Translations under genes and position numbers: made by a program
Source: Haliangium sp050303215
Lineage (GTDB): Bacteria > Myxococcota_A > Polyangia > Haliangiales > Haliangiaceae
Assembly: GCF_050303215.1 (NCBI RefSeq)
Contig: NZ_JBNLBH010000072.1
Coordinates: forward strand, 4,581-68,580
Length of the DNA: 64,000 nucleotides
Reading direction: 5' to 3'
Part shown: positions 13,047-36,147 of the stretch, in pieces
Layout of the letters: each line of letters begins with the position of its first letter
Numbering within the stretch: position 1 is the first letter of the stretch
The notes under the pieces: generated by a model
What the model was told of the DNA's origin: nothing
Seen by the model: only the letters and a program-made list of their open reading frames with translations
The model's database searches: none

Positions 13047-14432
13047 TCAGAGACCGACGCCGGCGACCAGAGCGGTGCGAGAGCCGGTGGCGGTGAGGCG
13101 CGCGGCGCCGACCTCGACGTGTTCTTCGAAGCTGCCGGCGATGACGAGATCGCGCTCGGTGGTGGCGGCGAGGGCGGTGGCGTCGTCGTATCCGGGGCCG
13201 CCGAATCGACGCGCGGCGGTGGTGGCGCCGCTGTCGGGCCGCAGCTTGGCGATGAGCAGATCCTGGGCGCCGGCGCTGACGAGCTCACGCCCGCCGGCGT
13301 CGATGCGTCCCGCGAAGGTGCCGGCCAGGACCAGGCCGGAGCCGGTCCAGCGCAGCGCGCGTGCGCTGTCGGCGGCGCTGCCGCCGAGCTGCGTGAGCCA
13401 GACGAGATCTCCCCCGGGGTCGAAGCGAGCGGCGAAGATGTCGGTCTCGCCCCGGCTCGACAGGGCCTCGCCGGCGATCTCGATCTGGTCCTGGAAGCTG
13501 CCGGCGATGTACAGCGCACCGTCGGGATCGGCGTGCACGGCGGCGACGCCGGCGCTCGGGCCCAGATCGGCGAACCAGGTCACGGCCCCGTCGCGGCCGA
13601 GGCGGGCGACAAAGGCGCCCGGCTGGTCGAGGAAGCGGCCGCCGAGCTCGAGTCGCCCCCCCAGCCGGCCGGCGATGGCGATCTCGGCGTCCACGAGCGC
13701 CAAGCCGTGCACCAGGTCGGGTCCGGGGCCGCCCAGGCGCAGGGCCGGGCCGGGGGCGCCGTCGGCGCCGAAGCGAGCCACGAAGATGTCGCCGGCGCCG
13801 GCGCTGGTGAGCACGTGCGGGCCCAGCCGGACGGTGCCCGAGAACCAGCCCGCGGCCGTGACCTCGCCGCTGTCGGCCACGGCCAGCGCGGTGAGGTGGA
13901 CGTGGCGGCTGCTCAGGATCGGCTGCGACCACAGCAGCCGGCCGGCAGGATCGAAGGCGAGCACGGCGGCGTCGGGGCGACCGTCGCCGGTCACGACCCG
14001 GTCGCCGAGCGGAAGCGGTGGGGTGTAGTTCACGCCCACGACCAGGTGCTCGGGCCCGGCGGCCACGCAGGTGGCGCGGTCGTCGCCGTCGCCGCCAACC
14101 TGACCGGCCCACAGCGGCCGACCGTCGCGGTCGAGGCGGGCGATGAAGGCGTCGGCCGGGCCGCGGCCGACCAGCCGCGTGTCGCCGACGACGAGCTGAC
14201 CGGCGAACGCGCCGACCACGACGGTGTCCTGGCCGGAGACGGCGACCCCGGCGCTGCTGGCCGCGCCTTCGGCGCCAAGGGCATAGGCCCAGCGGGCGTC
14301 GACGATGCCCAAATCGGGCACGGGCGCACGGGCCGCGGGATCGGAGGGGGCACCGCAGCCGCCGAGAAGACCTGCCCCGAGCAGGCTCGCGCAGGCGAGC
14401 AGTACGCCGGCGCCGCGTGGAGCGGGGCTCAC
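13047..14432 (-). CDS. Lipoprotein with repeated beta-propeller (SBBP-like) blades
   Basis: 461 residues from a GTG that overlaps the rpmB stop (GTGTGA). The signal ends in LLGGC, so it is a predicted lipoprotein (Cys near 21). The rest is about nine repeats of 40-50 residues, each ending in patterns like G.DIFVARF...G..LW..Q.GG.G.D, with V.A.G.F.G.V..G...L between them. That is the blade pattern of SBBP-type propellers common in myxobacteria and Planctomycetes. There is no catalytic motif and the ligand is unknown. Translational coupling to two ribosomal protein genes is odd for an exported protein and may be only passive hitch-hiking. Confidence 0.8.
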   Translation of the reverse strand: MSPAPRGAGVLLACASLLGAGLLGGCGAPSDPAARAPVPDLGIVDARWAYALGAEGAASSAGVAVSGQDTVVVGAFAGQLVVGDTRLVGRGPADAFIARLDRDGRPLWAGQVGGDGDDRATCVAAGPEHLVVGVNYTPPLPLGDRVVTGDGRPDAAVLAFDPAGRLLWSQPILSSRHVHLTALAVADSGEVTAAGWFSGTVRLGPHVLTSAGAGDIFVARFGADGAPGPALRLGGPGPDLVHGLALVDAEIAIAGRLGGRLELGGRFLDQPGAFVARLGRDGAVTWFADLGPSAGVAAVHADPDGALYIAGSFQDQIEIAGEALSSRGETDIFAARFDPGGDLVWLTQLGGSAADSARALRWTGSGLVLAGTFAGRIDAGGRELVSAGAQDLLIAKLRPDSGATTAARRFGGPGYDDATALAATTERDLVIAGSFEEHVEVGAARLTATGSRTALVAGVGL

Positions 14433-14665
14433 ACCTTCTGGCCGCGGGCGCGCATCTCTTTGACGACCGCGGCCAGGCCGCGCTTGTCGATGAGCTTCAT
14501 GGCGCGCGCGCTGATCCGCAGCTTGACCCAGCGCTGCTCCTCCTCGAACCAGAACCGTTTGGTCTGGAGGTTGATCTCGAAGCGCCGCTTGCTCTTGCGG
14601 TTGGAGTGGCTGACCTTGTTGCCGACGAGGGCTTTTTTTCCGGTGACTTGGCAAACGCGGGACAT
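14429..14665 (-). CDS. rpmB: 50S ribosomal protein L28
   Basis: 78 residues, the full usual length. The opening MSRVCQVTGKKALVGNKVSH and the middle strand RRFEINLQTKRFWFEEE are characteristic, as is the C-terminal ISARAMKLIDKRGL. It has no zinc-finger cysteine set. It follows rpmG after 39 bp, and its stop overlaps the GTG of the next gene by 4 bases. Confidence 0.97.
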   Translation of the reverse strand: MSRVCQVTGKKALVGNKVSHSNRKSKRRFEINLQTKRFWFEEEQRWVKLRISARAMKLIDKRGLAAVVKEMRARGQKV

Positions 14666-14704
14666 GGCGAGGCTCGCTGTCGTGGCAGGGGCGGGCAGGG
14701 CCGC

Positions 14705-14878
14705 CTAGATCTTGGATTCCTTGAACTCGACGTGCTTGCGCACCACCGGGTCGTACTTCTTGAAGACGAGCTTGTCGGGGGTCCGCTTGCGGTTCTTGGA
14801 GGTGGTGTAGAAGTAGCCGGTACCGGCGGTGGACACCAGCCTGATGAGCTCGCGTCCTGATTTGGTCTTCTTGGCCAT
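14705..14878 (-). CDS. rpmG: 50S ribosomal protein L33
   Basis: 57 residues from the ATG at 14878. The typical L33 core is visible (IRLVSTAGTGYFYTTSKN, then KLVFKKYDPVVRKHV). It lacks the CxxC pairs, so it is the zinc-free form. Longer in-frame starts upstream give an unrelated tail and were not used. It leads the rpmG-rpmB-lipoprotein group. Confidence 0.97.
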   Translation of the reverse strand: MAKKTKSGRELIRLVSTAGTGYFYTTSKNRKRTPDKLVFKKYDPVVRKHVEFKESKI

Positions 14879-15045
14879 TGCGTTCCTCGATCGATGAGGG
14901 AGGCAGAGGGAGTCGCCGCGGCGCGGACGGGTGGGTACCCCCACCGGCCCCGGCAAGGCGCGCGAATATGGCACACGAGGCCGGCGTCATCAAGCCCTGG
15001 ATGCGCCCTCGTGAGCGGCCGCGGCCCGGGGCCGATCGAGCCCGC

Positions 15046-16956
<1,911 letters not shown>

Positions 16957-17010
16957 TGCCGGAGAGGGCCGGCAGACGCTGCCGGTGAGGATCGCAATCC
17001 TTGCTAGCGT

Positions 17011-17040
17011 ACTCTACACCATGGGGACCCGGCGTGGCAT
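17011..17040 (-). promoter_or_regulatory. Probable promoter of the FHA-GAF-SpoIIE phosphatase gene
   Basis: On the minus strand, ATGCCA (17035-17040) and TAGAGT (17011-17016) are separated by 18 bp and lie about 55 bp before the ATG at 16956. The -10 context GTGTAGAGTACG is nearly the same as GTGTAGAATACG upstream of treZ, which supports it as a true element. Confidence 0.45.
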
Positions 17041-17210
17041 ACGCGCGTGATGCGGTTTCTCGTGCCCGACGCAGAGCCGGTGACCGCTCAGGCAGGTAGC
17101 TCGTCGACCGCTCCCGCGGGTCGGTCTGACCCGGGCTCGACCCGGGCGCCCGCGATGGCCGCATCTGGCGCTTGACGCTGGTTCGCTTCCGGCAGTACGT
17201 CTGGCAGGCT

Positions 17211-25793
<8,583 letters not shown>

Positions 25794-25806
<13 letters not shown>

Positions 25807-26945
25807 TTCCGCACGGCATCGACCGGCTGAACGCACGCCTGCGGGGCCGGTTCGAGCGTCTGTTGGCCGCCGCGGACATCACCATCGACGGTGGTCGCCC
25901 CTGGGACATCCAGGTCCACGACCAGCGGGTGTTGCTGCGGGTGCTGCTCGATCGCTCGGTGGGCCTGGGCGACTCCTACATCGACGGGTGGTGGGACTGC
26001 GACGATCTCGACGAGTTCATCTACCGTTTGCTCACTCTGCGCCGCGAGGCCAGCTTTGGCCTCGACCTCAGCCGCTACGGCGTCGACTGGCTGGCGCGGA
26101 TGCGCAACCGGCAGTCGCGGGCGCGCGCGACCATCGTCGCCAAGCATCACTACGACCTCCCCAGCGACTTCTACACCACCTTCCTCGACCCCTACAACCA
26201 ATACACCTGCGGCTACTTCAAGGACACCGATGAGCTCGATCGGGCCCAGGAAGCCAAGCTCGACCTCATCTGCCGCAAGCTGCAACTGAGGCCGGGGCAG
26301 CGCGTGCTCGACATCGGCTGCGGTTGGGGTGGGTTCGCCAGGTTCGCGGCCGAGCGCTACGGGGTCCACGTCACCGGCATCACCATCTCCGACGAGCAAC
26401 TGGCCTACGCGCGCGAGTTCACGCGCGGCCTCGACGTGACCTTGCTCAAGCGCGACTACCGGGCCATGACCGGCCGCTTCGACAAGGTGCTGGTGTGCGG
26501 CATGATCGAGCACGTGGGCCACAAGAACTACCGCTCGCTCATGCAGGTCGCGCACCGCTGCCTCGCGCCCGAGGGCTTGTTTCTGCTCCACACCATCGGC
26601 AACCCGGTGTCCGTGCGCGCCATCGATCCGTGGCTCGACAAGCACATTTTTCCCAACGCTACGCTGCCGTCGATGAAGCAGCTCGCCGAGGCCTCCGAGG
26701 GCTTGTTCGTGATCGAGGACATGCACAACTTCCGGGCCTATTACGTCCCCACCCTGCGGGCCTGGTATCGCAACTTCGACGCCGCCTGGCCGCGCCTGGC
26801 CCAGCGCTACGACCAGCGCTTCTACCGCACCTGGCGGTATTACTTCTTGTTCTGCGCGGGCATCTTCCGGGCCGGCAACGCCCAGCTCTGGCAGCTCGTG
26901 TTCGCCAAGGATCGGGCCCGAGGCCCGTACCTGGCCGTGCGCTGA
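25794..26945 (+). CDS. cfa: Cyclopropane-fatty-acyl-phospholipid synthase
   Basis: 383 residues. It adds a methylene group from S-adenosylmethionine across cis double bonds of membrane phospholipids. Visible are the N-terminal DSYIDGWWDCDDLDEFIYR, then KHHYDLPSDFYTTFLD, QYTCGYF, the SAM site VLDIGCGWGGFARFAA (about 172), GITISDEQ, and CGMIEHVGHKNY. The C-terminal EDMHNFRAYYVPTLRAW and RTWRYYFLFCAGIFR blocks match Cfa. It is the last gene of the amino-acid operon, starting inside the end of the CoA-transferase gene. The metabolic link between the two is not obvious. Confidence 0.95.
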
Positions 26946-26981
26946 GCTGCCCCCGGCTGACCGAGCACCTGGCGGCGACGG

Positions 26982-27830
26982 TCAGAGGATGTCGAGCCCC
27001 AGGCGCACGCCGAGGCTGATCGCGTCGGCGAGCTCGTCGCGGCCGGTGACCGCGAAGTCGGCGCGCGCGAACAGGTCGATCACGATCGTCCGGGTCTGCT
27101 TGCCCAGGGTCAGGTGATATCCGAGCTCGGGGCCGACGGCCAGGTTGGTGTTGTCGGCGATGTGCACGACCGACGTCACCCCGACGCTGATCGGGCCGAT
27201 GCCCAGGCCGATGGTGGGCCGGACCTGCCAGGCCTCGGAGCTGAACAGGTAGGCGCCCTCCAGCAGCATGTGCCAGCCGGGTTTTTCGGCCAGCTTGGGC
27301 TTGCGCGCGTTGAGCTCGCGCATGACCTCGGCCTTGATGGTCATGAGCTCCTCGCGGGCGTAGCGCTCGATCTCCTCCTGGGTCGGCGCGCGATCCGGGG
27401 TGCCGGCTCGCGCCAGCTCTTTGCCTCGGTCCAGGGCCCGGCGCTCGATGAGCGTGCGGACCATGTCGAGGGTCGGGACCACGGGGATATCGAAGCGGTA
27501 CAGGCCGAGGCCGAACGACACCCCGCCGTCACACTCGGTGTCCGACAGCGTGCACAGGCCCACCCCGCCGGCGATCGGGCCGAGCGCGATCGAGCGGCGG
27601 AAGCGCCAGAAGCCGGCCCTGAGTGAGGACTGCAGGGCGGCCTTGTCCTCGTCGGTGAGCGCGTCGTCGACGTTGAAGGCACCATCGGCGTGGGCGGTGC
27701 CGGCGAGCGCGAGCCACAGCGCGAGCACCGCCAGGAGCTGACCCAGCCAACGCCGATGCGCGGGCGTTGGGCGCCTGGTTCGGCGCTGCGTGTCGGCGTC
27801 CGCTGCGCTCGCCTGCAGTCTCGTGCTCAC
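26982..27830 (-). CDS. Exported hypothetical protein, probable outer-membrane barrel
   Basis: 282 residues from a GTG overlapping the upstream gene's stop (GTGA). A signal sequence is present (LLAVLALWLALAGTAHADG). The mature part begins with a helical charged region and then has Gly-rich alternating strands (IALGPIAGGVGL, VSFGLGLYRFDI) and, after a helical middle (about 120-180, many Glu/Arg), further strands ending ISLGVRLGLDIL. That pattern fits a small outer-membrane or periplasmic beta structure. I do not recognise the family. It is co-transcribed with the GFA-family gene. Confidence 0.65.
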   Translation of the reverse strand: MSTRLQASAADADTQRRTRRPTPAHRRWLGQLLAVLALWLALAGTAHADGAFNVDDALTDEDKAALQSSLRAGFWRFRRSIALGPIAGGVGLCTLSDTECDGGVSFGLGLYRFDIPVVPTLDMVRTLIERRALDRGKELARAGTPDRAPTQEEIERYAREELMTIKAEVMRELNARKPKLAEKPGWHMLLEGAYLFSSEAWQVRPTIGLGIGPISVGVTSVVHIADNTNLAVGPELGYHLTLGKQTRTIVIDLFARADFAVTGRDELADAISLGVRLGLDIL

Positions 27831-28186
27831 AGGCTCTTCCCATCGAACTCGGCGGTCGGGACGGACGCCAGGTCGAGGTCGTCCAGGCAGCGCAGGTTGA
27901 TGGCCACCATCTCGGTGCCGTCGGGGCCGGCCCCGCGTCCGAAGGAGCGGACGCCGCAGTTGGAGCAGAACAGATGGTGGATGTTCTTGGCGCCAAACTG
28001 ATAGTCGCTCAGGGAGTCCTCGCCCTGATCGAGGGTGAAGGCCTCGGGCGGGACGAAGGACAGCACGTAGCCCGCGCGCGAGCACATGGAGCAGTTGCAG
28101 GTGATGGCCTTGTCGAGGGCGGCGGTCACGTGGAAGCGCACGTTGCCGCAGTGGCAGGAGCCGGTATACGTCTTGGCGTCACTCAT
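27827..28186 (-). CDS. GFA/CENP-V family zinc-binding protein
   Basis: 119 residues from the ATG at 28186. The zinc-site pattern is complete: GSCHCGNVRF (Cys11, Cys13), then CNCSMCSRAG, and FCSNCGVRSF. Members were named after glutathione-dependent formaldehyde-activating enzyme, but for most the reaction is unproven. The closing INLRCLDDLDL motif is also typical. It overlaps the downstream exported protein by 4 bases. Confidence 0.9.
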   Translation of the reverse strand: MSDAKTYTGSCHCGNVRFHVTAALDKAITCNCSMCSRAGYVLSFVPPEAFTLDQGEDSLSDYQFGAKNIHHLFCSNCGVRSFGRGAGPDGTEMVAINLRCLDDLDLASVPTAEFDGKSL

Positions 28187-28292
28187 GGTAGGAAGTCCTT
28201 TCTCTGAAGCGTGGCGACCATAGCACCGCCGCGCAGCCGGCGGGGCGCTGGGGGGAACGACCTCGCGTCGGCCGCGGTGACCGCGGGTGAGG

Positions 28293-29939
<1,647 letters not shown>

Positions 29940-30042
29940 CCTGCCTCGCTCTTACCACGCCCCGGCGGGTGCTGGATAGCGCTGGGCCGGCTGGCACGGG
30001 CGCCGCCGCCGGCGGGTGGGCGCCGACGACGTCACACCATCG

Positions 30043-30071
30043 TTGCCAGGCGCGCGCGGCCCTGCTATAGG
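30043..30071 (+). promoter_or_regulatory. typA promoter
   Basis: TTGCCA (30043-30048) and TATAGG (30066-30071) are separated by exactly 17 bp. Transcription would start near 30078, only about 9 bases before the typA ATG, and no Shine-Dalgarno sequence is visible there. The mRNA is probably leaderless or nearly so. Confidence 0.55.
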
Positions 30072-30086
30072 CTCACGCTTCCTACT

Positions 30087-31931
<1,845 letters not shown>

Positions 31932-31933
31932 GC

Positions 31934-32848
31934 TCAGGCGCCGGTGGCGCGGACGAAGTCCACGATCACGCGGGCGATCTCGGGGCCGCGGTCCTCTTGC
32001 AGGAAGTGGCCGCCGCCTTCGATGGTGGTGTGGGGTTGGCCCTGGGCGCCGGGGATGAGCTTGTGGAACACCGCGTCGGCGCCGCGCGTGATCGGATCCT
32101 GGTCGCTGAACGCGGTGAGCCAGGGCTTGGTCCACTGCTCGAGCACCTTCCAGGCGCGCCGGTTGGGCTCGCTGGCGGGGTCGTCGGGCGCGGTCGGGAC
32201 CAGGGCCGGGAACACCCGCGCCCCGGCCTTGTACGAGTCATCGGGGAAGGGCGCGTCGTAGGCGGCGATGATCTCGTCGCTGAGCTGGGTGGTGGTGGCG
32301 CGCTGGATGATGCCGCCCACGTGCAGCTCGGGGGTCGTCTTGGCGTACTGCTGCCAGGCGAGGAAGGCATCGGGCGGGCGGCGGTCGCCGGTGGGCAGGA
32401 AGGTGTTGGCCGTGATCACGCGGGCGAAGCGGTCGGGGTGCTCGGCGACCAGGCGCAGGCCGATCAGGCCGCCCCAGTCCTGGCAGAACAGGGTGATGTC
32501 GGTGAGCTCGGTGGCGTCGAGGAAGCCACGCATCCAGTCGACGTGGCGCTGGTAGGTGTAGTCGCTCTGGGCGGCGGGCTTGTCCGAGCGTCCGAAACCG
32601 ACCAGATCGGGGGCCACCGCGCGCAGCCCGGCGGCCGTGAGCACCGGGATCATGGTGCGGTACAGGTACGACCACGACGGCTCGCCGTGCAGCAGCAGCA
32701 CCGGCCCGGCGGCCGCGGCCGGGGCGTCCGCGGCGGGGCCCTCGTCGAGGTAGTGGATGCGCACGCCCCCGACGTCGACGTAGTGGGGGGCGAAGGGGTA
32801 GCCGGGCAGATCGGCGAAGCGCTCATCGGGGGTGCGGAGGATGTCCAT
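31934..32848 (-). CDS. Haloalkane dehalogenase-like alpha/beta hydrolase (HLD-I type)
   Basis: 304 residues. The catalytic set fits haloalkane dehalogenases of subfamily I: HGEPSWSYLYR (Glu55 for halide), CQDWGGLIGLR (nucleophile Asp124, halide-binding Trp125), FSDQDPIT (acid) and GGGHFLQED (His). HLD enzymes hydrolyse a carbon-halogen bond to alcohol plus halide. Many relatives have untested substrates. It stands alone on the minus strand, convergent with typA and divergent from rlmB. Confidence 0.88.
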   Translation of the reverse strand: MDILRTPDERFADLPGYPFAPHYVDVGGVRIHYLDEGPAADAPAAAAGPVLLLHGEPSWSYLYRTMIPVLTAAGLRAVAPDLVGFGRSDKPAAQSDYTYQRHVDWMRGFLDATELTDITLFCQDWGGLIGLRLVAEHPDRFARVITANTFLPTGDRRPPDAFLAWQQYAKTTPELHVGGIIQRATTTQLSDEIIAAYDAPFPDDSYKAGARVFPALVPTAPDDPASEPNRRAWKVLEQWTKPWLTAFSDQDPITRGADAVFHKLIPGAQGQPHTTIEGGGHFLQEDRGPEIARVIVDFVRATGA

Positions 32849-32941
32849 GCCGCCAGCATAGGAGATCATCCCCGTGGTTGCATCGGCCGTGGCCGATAGG
32901 GCTTGTGTCGGGCCCGGGTCCGTGCTGCTGTGACCACCACC

Positions 32942-33754
32942 ATGGCATCCAGCAGGCTGGTATACGGCGTGGGCCCGGTCGAGGAGTTGCTCGCCCGGCG
33001 CGCGCGCGAGATCGTGGTCTTGTACGTCAACCCGGCCCGCAAGGCCAAGCGCCGGGCCGGCGATCCGGTCGCGGTCGTGGCCGCGGCGGCCCGGGGCCGG
33101 GGCGTGAGCGTCGAGACCCGAACCCGGGCCGAGCTCGACGCGCTCATGGCCGAGGCCGGCCCCGGTGCCGGCGCCCGCTCGCACCAAGGCGTGGTGGCCG
33201 TGGTCGGCGGGTTCATCTACGCCGATCTGGACGATGTGCTCGCCCGGGCCCAGGCCGCGCCCGCGCCCGCGCTCGTGGTCGCCCTCGACGGCGTGACCGA
33301 TCCCCACAACCTGGGCGCGATCGTACGCTCGGCCTACCTCCTGGGCGCGCACGGGCTGCTCGTCCCGCGCGACCGCGCCGCCGGCGTGACCGCGGTGGTC
33401 ACCAAGGTCTCGGCCGGGGCCACCGAGCACCTGCCCATCGCCCAGGTGACCAACCTGGCCCGGGCCCTGGACGAGCTGGCCGAGGCCGGGCTGTGGCGGG
33501 CCGCGCTGGCGGCCGGGCCGGACGCGCGCCGCCTCGACCAACTCGACGCCACCGGGCCGTTGGCCCTGGTGCTCGGGGCCGAGGGCGGCGGGATCCGACC
33601 GCTGGTGGCGCGGCACTGCGACTTCGCGGTCGAGATCCCCATGCACGGGGTCGGGGTGGGCTCGCTCAACGTCAGCGTGGCGGCCGGGATCGCGCTGTAC
33701 GAGGTCGCGCGCCAGCGCGGCGCGGCGTCCCGGCCCACGTCGGCGCCGAGCTGA
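32942..33754 (+). CDS. rlmB: 23S rRNA 2'-O-ribose methyltransferase, TrmH/RlmB family (SPOUT)
   Basis: 270 residues from the ATG at 32942; in-frame TTG/GTG starts up to 39 bases upstream cannot be excluded. The N-terminal substrate-binding part has YGVGPVEELLARRA and SHQGVVAVV. The SPOUT domain has ALDGVTDPHNLGAIVRSAYLLG, LVLGAEGGGIRPLV and MHGVGVGSLNVSVAAGIALYE. This is the RlmB pattern (G2251 of 23S rRNA in E. coli). It converges with the EstB-like gene. Confidence 0.9.
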   Translation: MASSRLVYGVGPVEELLARRAREIVVLYVNPARKAKRRAGDPVAVVAAAARGRGVSVETRTRAELDALMAEAGPGAGARSHQGVVAVVGGFIYADLDDVLARAQAAPAPALVVALDGVTDPHNLGAIVRSAYLLGAHGLLVPRDRAAGVTAVVTKVSAGATEHLPIAQVTNLARALDELAEAGLWRAALAAGPDARRLDQLDATGPLALVLGAEGGGIRPLVARHCDFAVEIPMHGVGVGSLNVSVAAGIALYEVARQRGAASRPTSAPS

Positions 33755-33768
33755 GGACCCGCGCGCAC

Positions 33769-34944
33769 TCAGCCGCGGAGGCAGGCCCGGCGCAGGCCGT
33801 GGCCGAGGGCGGCGAAGCGGCGCACCAGGTCGGCGCGGTCGCGGTTGCCGTTGGTCACGATGGCCACGCTCAGGTCGAGGCGGGGGTCGGCGAAGGCCAC
33901 GGTGCACATGCCGCCCGGGTGTCCGAAGCAGGGCGCCGTGTTCCACCACCCGTAGGGCGAAGGCATCGCGGTGGTGCCCAGCAGGAAGCCGCGCCCGACC
34001 GCGAGCGGGGCCTTGTTGGAGCGGTCCCAGCCGAAGACCTCGCAGCGGGTATAGGCGGACATGCGGTCGGCGGACAGCAGACGGGCCCCGGATGCGGCCG
34101 CGCCGGTGCGGAACACATCGTACAGGGCGCACAGGCTGGCGGCGTCGCAGATGAGCCCGCCCCCGGGCACCAGCGCGCGGTAGAAGCCGTCGCTGTTGTA
34201 GATCTCCTCGAAGCCGGCGCCGACGTCCCTGCCGGCCACGTACACCGGCCGGGTGTTGAGCCAGTACGAGTGGGCGAAGCCGGCGGGATCGCGGCCGGCG
34301 GCGCCGAAGGCGAGGGCGGGCAGGCCGGTGGGCTCGGCGATCTCGCGCCCGACCCAGTCGGCGAAGGGCTCGCCGGTGACGCGCTGGACCAGCTCGGCCA
34401 GGATCCAGCCGTACTCCAGCGGGTGATAGGCCAGCGTCCCGCGGGGCAGGCTGGGGCGCGTGGCCTCCATGGCGGCGCGGACGTGGTCCCAGTCGGGCCA
34501 GGTCTCATGGGCGTCGCACAGCGCGGGCATGAGCACGCCGCCGCGGTGCGTGAGCACGTCCAGGGCGGTGATGTCGCCCTTGTCGTGCTGGGCGAAGTCG
34601 GGCCAGTAGCGCGCGATCGGGGTTTGAACGTCGAGTTGGCCGCGGTCTTCGAGCATGGCCACGGCCAGGGCCACCACCGGCTTGCCGGCCGAGAACACCG
34701 GAAACGGGGTGTCGATGGATGTGGCCAGGGACGCGGCGGTGTCGCCGGCGCGTCGGGCCTGGCCCACGGCCTCACACGCCACCGCCAGGCCGCGACGGCG
34801 GACCGCGAGCTGGCCGCCGTGGAAGCGACCGTCGGCGTGTTGGGCCCGGAATCGCTCGATGACCCGGGCCAGCCGGCCCGGGTGCACGCCCGCCTGCTCG
34901 GCCGGGACCGGCGGCTCATGGGGGAAGGTGGTGGGAGACGTCAT
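33769..34944 (-). CDS. EstB-like serine hydrolase (beta-lactamase fold)
   Basis: 391 residues. A class C beta-lactamase-fold esterase or peptidase. The SxxK motif is FSAGK (Ser85, Lys88), and the second motif is YHPLEYGW with the expected Tyr. The third-motif region has GHPGGMCTVAF. No signal peptide is visible, so it is probably cytoplasmic and more likely an esterase than an antibiotic-resistance enzyme. The start is the ATG at 34944. Confidence 0.85.
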   Translation of the reverse strand: MTSPTTFPHEPPVPAEQAGVHPGRLARVIERFRAQHADGRFHGGQLAVRRRGLAVACEAVGQARRAGDTAASLATSIDTPFPVFSAGKPVVALAVAMLEDRGQLDVQTPIARYWPDFAQHDKGDITALDVLTHRGGVLMPALCDAHETWPDWDHVRAAMEATRPSLPRGTLAYHPLEYGWILAELVQRVTGEPFADWVGREIAEPTGLPALAFGAAGRDPAGFAHSYWLNTRPVYVAGRDVGAGFEEIYNSDGFYRALVPGGGLICDAASLCALYDVFRTGAAASGARLLSADRMSAYTRCEVFGWDRSNKAPLAVGRGFLLGTTAMPSPYGWWNTAPCFGHPGGMCTVAFADPRLDLSVAIVTNGNRDRADLVRRFAALGHGLRRACLRG

Positions 34945-35170
34945 CGCGGCCGCGATGGTAGTGGGCCCGGGCGCGGCGAGGATCTGAAAACGACCCGGAC
35001 GATCCGCGCCGGTGACGCTTCGGCAAGATGGTTCAGCGCCCGCCCATCCGCGCGTCCGCGCCGATCCCTGCCCTCGTCACTCGGGCTCGGCCGAGCGGAA
35101 CCCATGCGAGCGCAGCAGCGACTGCTCCCGGACGGGCTCGGGGGCGAGCCCAAGGGCGAACACAAACGAC

Positions 35171-35214
35171 AACGCCCCGCCTGGCATGTCGAAAAACCTG
35201 CCAGACGAGGCGTC
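35171..35214 (-). terminator. Long hairpin after tRNA-Glu, probable terminator
   Basis: On the minus strand, 16-bp arms (35199-35214 and 35171-35186) pair with only G-U wobbles as imperfections, around a 12-base loop containing TTTTT. It begins 13 bases after the tRNA-Glu end, and a T-rich stretch follows. It probably ends the tRNA transcript and may guide 3' processing. Confidence 0.5.
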
Positions 35215-35227
35215 CATCCACTTCGGG

Positions 35228-35302
<75 letters not shown>

Positions 35303-35369
35303 GGGTCGAGCTTGACTATCTAGTCCAAAAATCGTCGCTGCTCAACTGAAAAGTGCGCATTTCGCGCGG

Positions 35370-35440
35370 TTCGGGGACTAGGATTCGAACCTAGATAGAC
35401 AGATCCAGAGTCTGCCGTCCTGCCGTTAGACGATCCCCGA
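35370..35440 (-). tRNA. tRNA-Gln (anticodon CTG)
   Basis: The acceptor TCGGGGA pairs with TCCCCGA, the anticodon loop CTCTGGA gives CTG, and the T arm contains GGTTCGAATCC. The 3' CCA is not encoded (CCG follows), unlike the neighbouring tRNA-Glu. It lies 67 bp upstream of tRNA-Glu on the same strand and is probably co-transcribed with it. Confidence 0.95.
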
Positions 35441-35646
35441 GGAAGCTGAGTTGTCAGAGGACACCTGCGGTCGGCAACGGGGTCGTAGGAGGGAGCTCCA
35501 TGCCCGCCGATGACGACAGGAACGGTTCTTTACCCCGGGACGATGACGAGGTCAAGAGGGCGGAGGGACGATGCCGAGGCCCTCGGCGACAGCGGCGGTC
35601 AGCGGCGATGCGATCTCGGTCCTGGTGGCCGTGGCCGACCGCGTCG

Positions 35647-36147
35647 TCACCGCGGCACGATGACGATGGAGGTCTTGCCCGCGCGCTGGAACACGTGCAG
35701 CGCGAGCCACTCGCTGTTGGGCTGCTCGGACAGGAAGCGGGCCACCACGGTGCCGCGGTAGCGATAGATCGGGATCGCGCGGTGGCGCAGGCCCTGTCGC
35801 TTGAAGAAGCGCGTATAGAAGTCCACGGTGGCCCGGAAGCCGCGGCCCGAGCCAAACCGGTTGGACCCTTGCGAGCGCGAGCGCGGGGGCAGGGGCAGGC
35901 CGTGGACGTGGTGCGCGCGGGCGAAGGCCAATCCCAGGCGGGTCGGTGCGATCACGGCCGCACCTCGGTTCCCCGGCTCGGATTCGGTCCCCGGCGACCC
36001 GCCGGCTCCGGCATTGGCATCGATCTGGGTACTGAGCTGGGCATCGGCCTCGGCCGAGCTCCAGGCTGCCGACGAGACCAGCGCGGGCAAGGCCAGGGCC
36101 AGGGCCAGGGCGACAGTCCCTCCGCGCCGGCGCCCGGACCTACTCAC
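35647..36147 (-). CDS. Secreted hypothetical protein
   Basis: 166 residues from a GTG overlapping the nitrilase stop (GTGA). A basic start and an Ala/Leu-rich hydrophobic stretch form a signal peptide. A disordered linker follows, then a folded part from about residue 60 (GLAFARAHHVHGLPLPPRS, VDFYTRFFKRQGLRHRAIPIYRYRG, SEWLALHVFQRAGKTSIVIVPR). The VVARFLSEQ and strand-rich end suggest a small alpha/beta domain. I do not recognise the family. It is co-translated with the nitrilase, so the two may be functionally linked. Confidence 0.65.
   Translation of the reverse strand: MSRSGRRRGGTVALALALALPALVSSAAWSSAEADAQLSTQIDANAGAGGSPGTESEPGNRGAAVIAPTRLGLAFARAHHVHGLPLPPRSRSQGSNRFGSGRGFRATVDFYTRFFKRQGLRHRAIPIYRYRGTVVARFLSEQPNSEWLALHVFQRAGKTSIVIVPR

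Noticed and set aside
33769..34944. Antibiotic-resistance beta-lactamase
   Set aside because: The SxxK and Tyr motifs fit esterase-type members (EstB-like), and there is no signal peptide as expected for a periplasmic beta-lactamase.
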